NCBI GenBank assembly: GCA_013297585.1
Contig: JAAFHG010000102.1
Span: forward strand, 3,708 to 10,082
Direction: 5' to 3'
Length of the DNA stretch: 6,375 nucleotides
DNA from: Chitinophagales bacterium
Lineage (GTDB): Bacteria; Bacteroidota; Bacteroidia; Chitinophagales; Chitinophagaceae
Below the pieces are notes generated by a model. The model was given only the letters and a program-made list of their open reading frames with translations. It was not told where the DNA came from and made no database searches. Positions 5,313-6,375 of the stretch are shown piece after piece. Within the stretch, counting starts at the first letter, position 1. Each line of letters starts with the position of its first letter. The translations under genes were made by a program, and so were the position numbers.

Positions 5313-5723
5313 AAGCAACAAATAGCACATATTGCCCTTATAGTAGCCGATTACGACGAGGCTATTATATTCTATACAAAAAAATTGAAATTTATTTTAA
5401 TAGAAGATACCCAACTAAGCAATACCAAACGGTGGGTAATAATTGCACCCAAAGGAGTAGAAAATGGCTGCAACATACTACTAGCAAAGGCTGTAGGCGC
5501 TGATCAAGTAAGTAGAATTGGTAATCAAACAGGTGGTAGAGTATTCTTATTTTTGTATAGCGATGATTTTTGGCGAGATTATCATCAAATGCTAGCTAAC
5601 GATATCCATTTTGTAAGGCAACCCACCGAACAGCCATATGGTACTGTAGCGGTTTTTAAAGATTTATATGGGAATTTATGGGATTTAATACAGCCTACTA
5701 TTACAAATTTTACCGCTACTTAA
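5310..5723 (+). CDS. VOC superfamily protein (glyoxalase/bleomycin-resistance fold)
   Basis: The 137-residue product has the two beta-alpha-beta-beta-beta modules of the vicinal oxygen chelate fold. Module 1 runs from IAHIALIVADYDEAIIFYTK (5-24). Module 2 includes GGRVFLFLYSDDFWRDY (75-91), then YGTVAVFKDLYGNLWDLIQP (110-129). His7 and Asp126 sit where many VOC enzymes carry metal ligands (His and Glu). RIGNQTGGRVFLFL and DDFWRDY mark a well-conserved bacterial glyoxalase-like subfamily of unassigned substrate. I cannot tell whether it is a lyase, dioxygenase or binding protein. The TTG start is used because an in-frame stop lies 9 bases upstream (TAG 5298-5300) and no ATG exists near; the family begins at exactly this point (MxQxIAH). 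Its 3' end is four bases from the convergent regulator gene. Confidence 0.85.
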   Translation: MKQQIAHIALIVADYDEAIIFYTKKLKFILIEDTQLSNTKRWVIIAPKGVENGCNILLAKAVGADQVSRIGNQTGGRVFLFLYSDDFWRDYHQMLANDIHFVRQPTEQPYGTVAVFKDLYGNLWDLIQPTITNFTAT

Positions 5724-5727
5724 ATTA

Positions 5728-6018
5728 CTAGTTTTTAGGAACTAAATATTCTTGAAGAGCCTTTACATAGGCTTCAAATGCAGCAATGCCTGTAGGTGTT
5801 ATTTTGCAGGTAGTTTGCGGGTAATTATTTACAAATTGCTTTGTAACATCTACATAACCTGCATCTTTTAGCTTTTGTATTTGTACCGATAAATTGCCAG
5901 CGGTTGAGTTTGTTTTATCTTTAATAAACGTAAACTCAGCCTCTTTTACACCTATTAGCAAGCTCATTACCGCTAGGCGCAATTGCGAGTGTAATATGGG
6001 ATCGAGTTCTTTAAACAT
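5728..6018 (-). CDS. Small winged-helix transcriptional regulator (HTH_34/MarR-like)
   Basis: The 96-residue protein is a single winged-helix DNA-binding domain. Helix 1 includes LHSQLRLAVMSLL (9-21), helix 2 lies near EFTFIKDKTN (28-37), and the recognition helix is TAGNLSVQIQKLKDAGYV (39-56). The wing, VTKQFVNNYPQTTCKIT (58-74), is followed by a C-terminal dimerisation helix, GIAAFEAYVKALQEYL (77-92). The motif 'LRLaiMslL...aGNLSvqiqKLkdaGYv...T.C.iT..G..aFe.Yv..L' is characteristic of the HTH_34 type of small regulators common in Bacteroidota. No ligand domain is visible. The ATG at 6018 shares one base with the stop of the upstream membrane-protein gene (TAATG), so translation is probably coupled and the two likely act together. 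It probably represses or activates its own operon; no operator can be identified because the operon start is outside the window. Confidence 0.88.
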   Translation of the reverse strand: MFKELDPILHSQLRLAVMSLLIGVKEAEFTFIKDKTNSTAGNLSVQIQKLKDAGYVDVTKQFVNNYPQTTCKITPTGIAAFEAYVKALQEYLVPKN

Positions 6019-6375
6019 TAGTAATTTTTTCCTTTTATGTAACGGTTACGCAAAATCAAACCAGGTATTAACCAATTGCCAATACCAGCAAGACCAGCCC
6101 ATAAATTATCGTACATGGTAGATGTGTAGAGAGATATAATAAAAAATACATAGCACACAATAGCACCAAACACCATGGGTTTAAAACGGCGAGCTATACC
6201 AGTAACCAACGTTGGAAACGCAAATAACATTAGCAATAACGAAATACCACTTAATGCATACGGCCTAAAAGGTTCAAGTGCACCTGTTGCATCTTTCTGA
6301 AATAATGTGATGCCTCTTTCTGCAAATAAATGCAGCGAAGAACTCGGAATGATATTTATGTAAATATTTATTGCA
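6018..6375 (-). CDS. Polytopic membrane protein, C-terminal part, partial at window edge
   Basis: An open frame with no stop enters from the right edge and ends at TAA (6020-6018), showing 118 residues. The internal TTG at 6236 is not a sensible start, because the frame continues upstream with normal coding sequence (about 46 more codons). The visible part has a polar segment (residues 10-38, including FQKDATGALEPFRPY), then three hydrophobic helices near 39-60, 66-84 and 90-108. The tail RNRYIKGKNY is basic. By the positive-inside rule RRFK (62-65) and the tail are cytoplasmic, so an even number of flips places the C-terminus inside. I do not recognise the family. Its direct coupling to the winged-helix regulator suggests that the regulator responds to, or controls, this protein, as in other Bacteroidota regulator plus membrane-protein pairs; this is inference. 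Confidence 0.75.
   Translation of the reverse strand, partial: AINIYINIIPSSSLHLFAERGITLFQKDATGALEPFRPYALSGISLLLMLFAFPTLVTGIARRFKPMVFGAIVCYVFFIISLYTSTMYDNLWAGLAGIGNWLIPGLILRNRYIKGKNY

Noticed and set aside
6018..6236. Free-standing 72-residue membrane protein starting at 6236
   Set aside because: That start is a TTG within a frame that stays open to the window edge with coding-like sequence, so the gene is longer and cut by the window.

Overview
The window looks like an ordinary chromosomal stretch of a Bacteroidota bacterium, most likely a Chitinophagaceae-like member. The evidence is: an exported protein made almost entirely of a type IX secretion (T9SS) C-terminal sorting domain; low G+C (around 35-40% by eye in genes); start codons with A-rich leaders and no clear Shine-Dalgarno sequences; several TTG / TAnnTTTG-like promoter candidates; and intergenic palindromes of the CACATAG and CGCAGAT types. 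The family placement is inference from these traits, not from a database match.

Layout, left to right. (1) The 3' end of a peroxiredoxin gene (+), followed by a long hairpin. (2) A 115-residue mini-protein (+) consisting of a signal peptide, about 19 residues and a T9SS sorting domain. (3) A convergent GH13 alpha-amylase-family gene (-) with all four conserved catalytic regions, flanked on both sides by same-orientation copies of a CACATAG-type palindromic element. (4) A divergent 12-helix APC-superfamily permease (+), followed by a CGCAGAT-type hairpin that probably ends its transcript. (5) Two tandem exported-protein genes (+): a small outer-membrane beta-barrel and a periplasmic hypothetical protein, 17 bases apart and probably cotranscribed. 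(6) A gap of about 380 bases whose core (5041-5280) is only about 22% G+C. It contains a perfect 17-bp inverted repeat and two doubtful small ORFs. (7) A VOC/glyoxalase-fold protein (+) with a TTG start, convergent and almost touching (8) a two-gene minus-strand operon: a membrane protein cut by the right edge and a small winged-helix regulator whose ATG overlaps the membrane gene's stop by one base.

The genes do not form one pathway. The functional units that can be supported are the barrel plus periplasmic-protein pair, and the translationally coupled membrane-protein plus regulator pair. The GH13 enzyme and the permease share only a divergent intergenic region. I found no convincing new multi-gene system. 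The most unusual points are the cargo-less T9SS sorting-domain protein, the repeat elements bracketing the GH13 gene, and the AT-rich island with its perfect palindrome.
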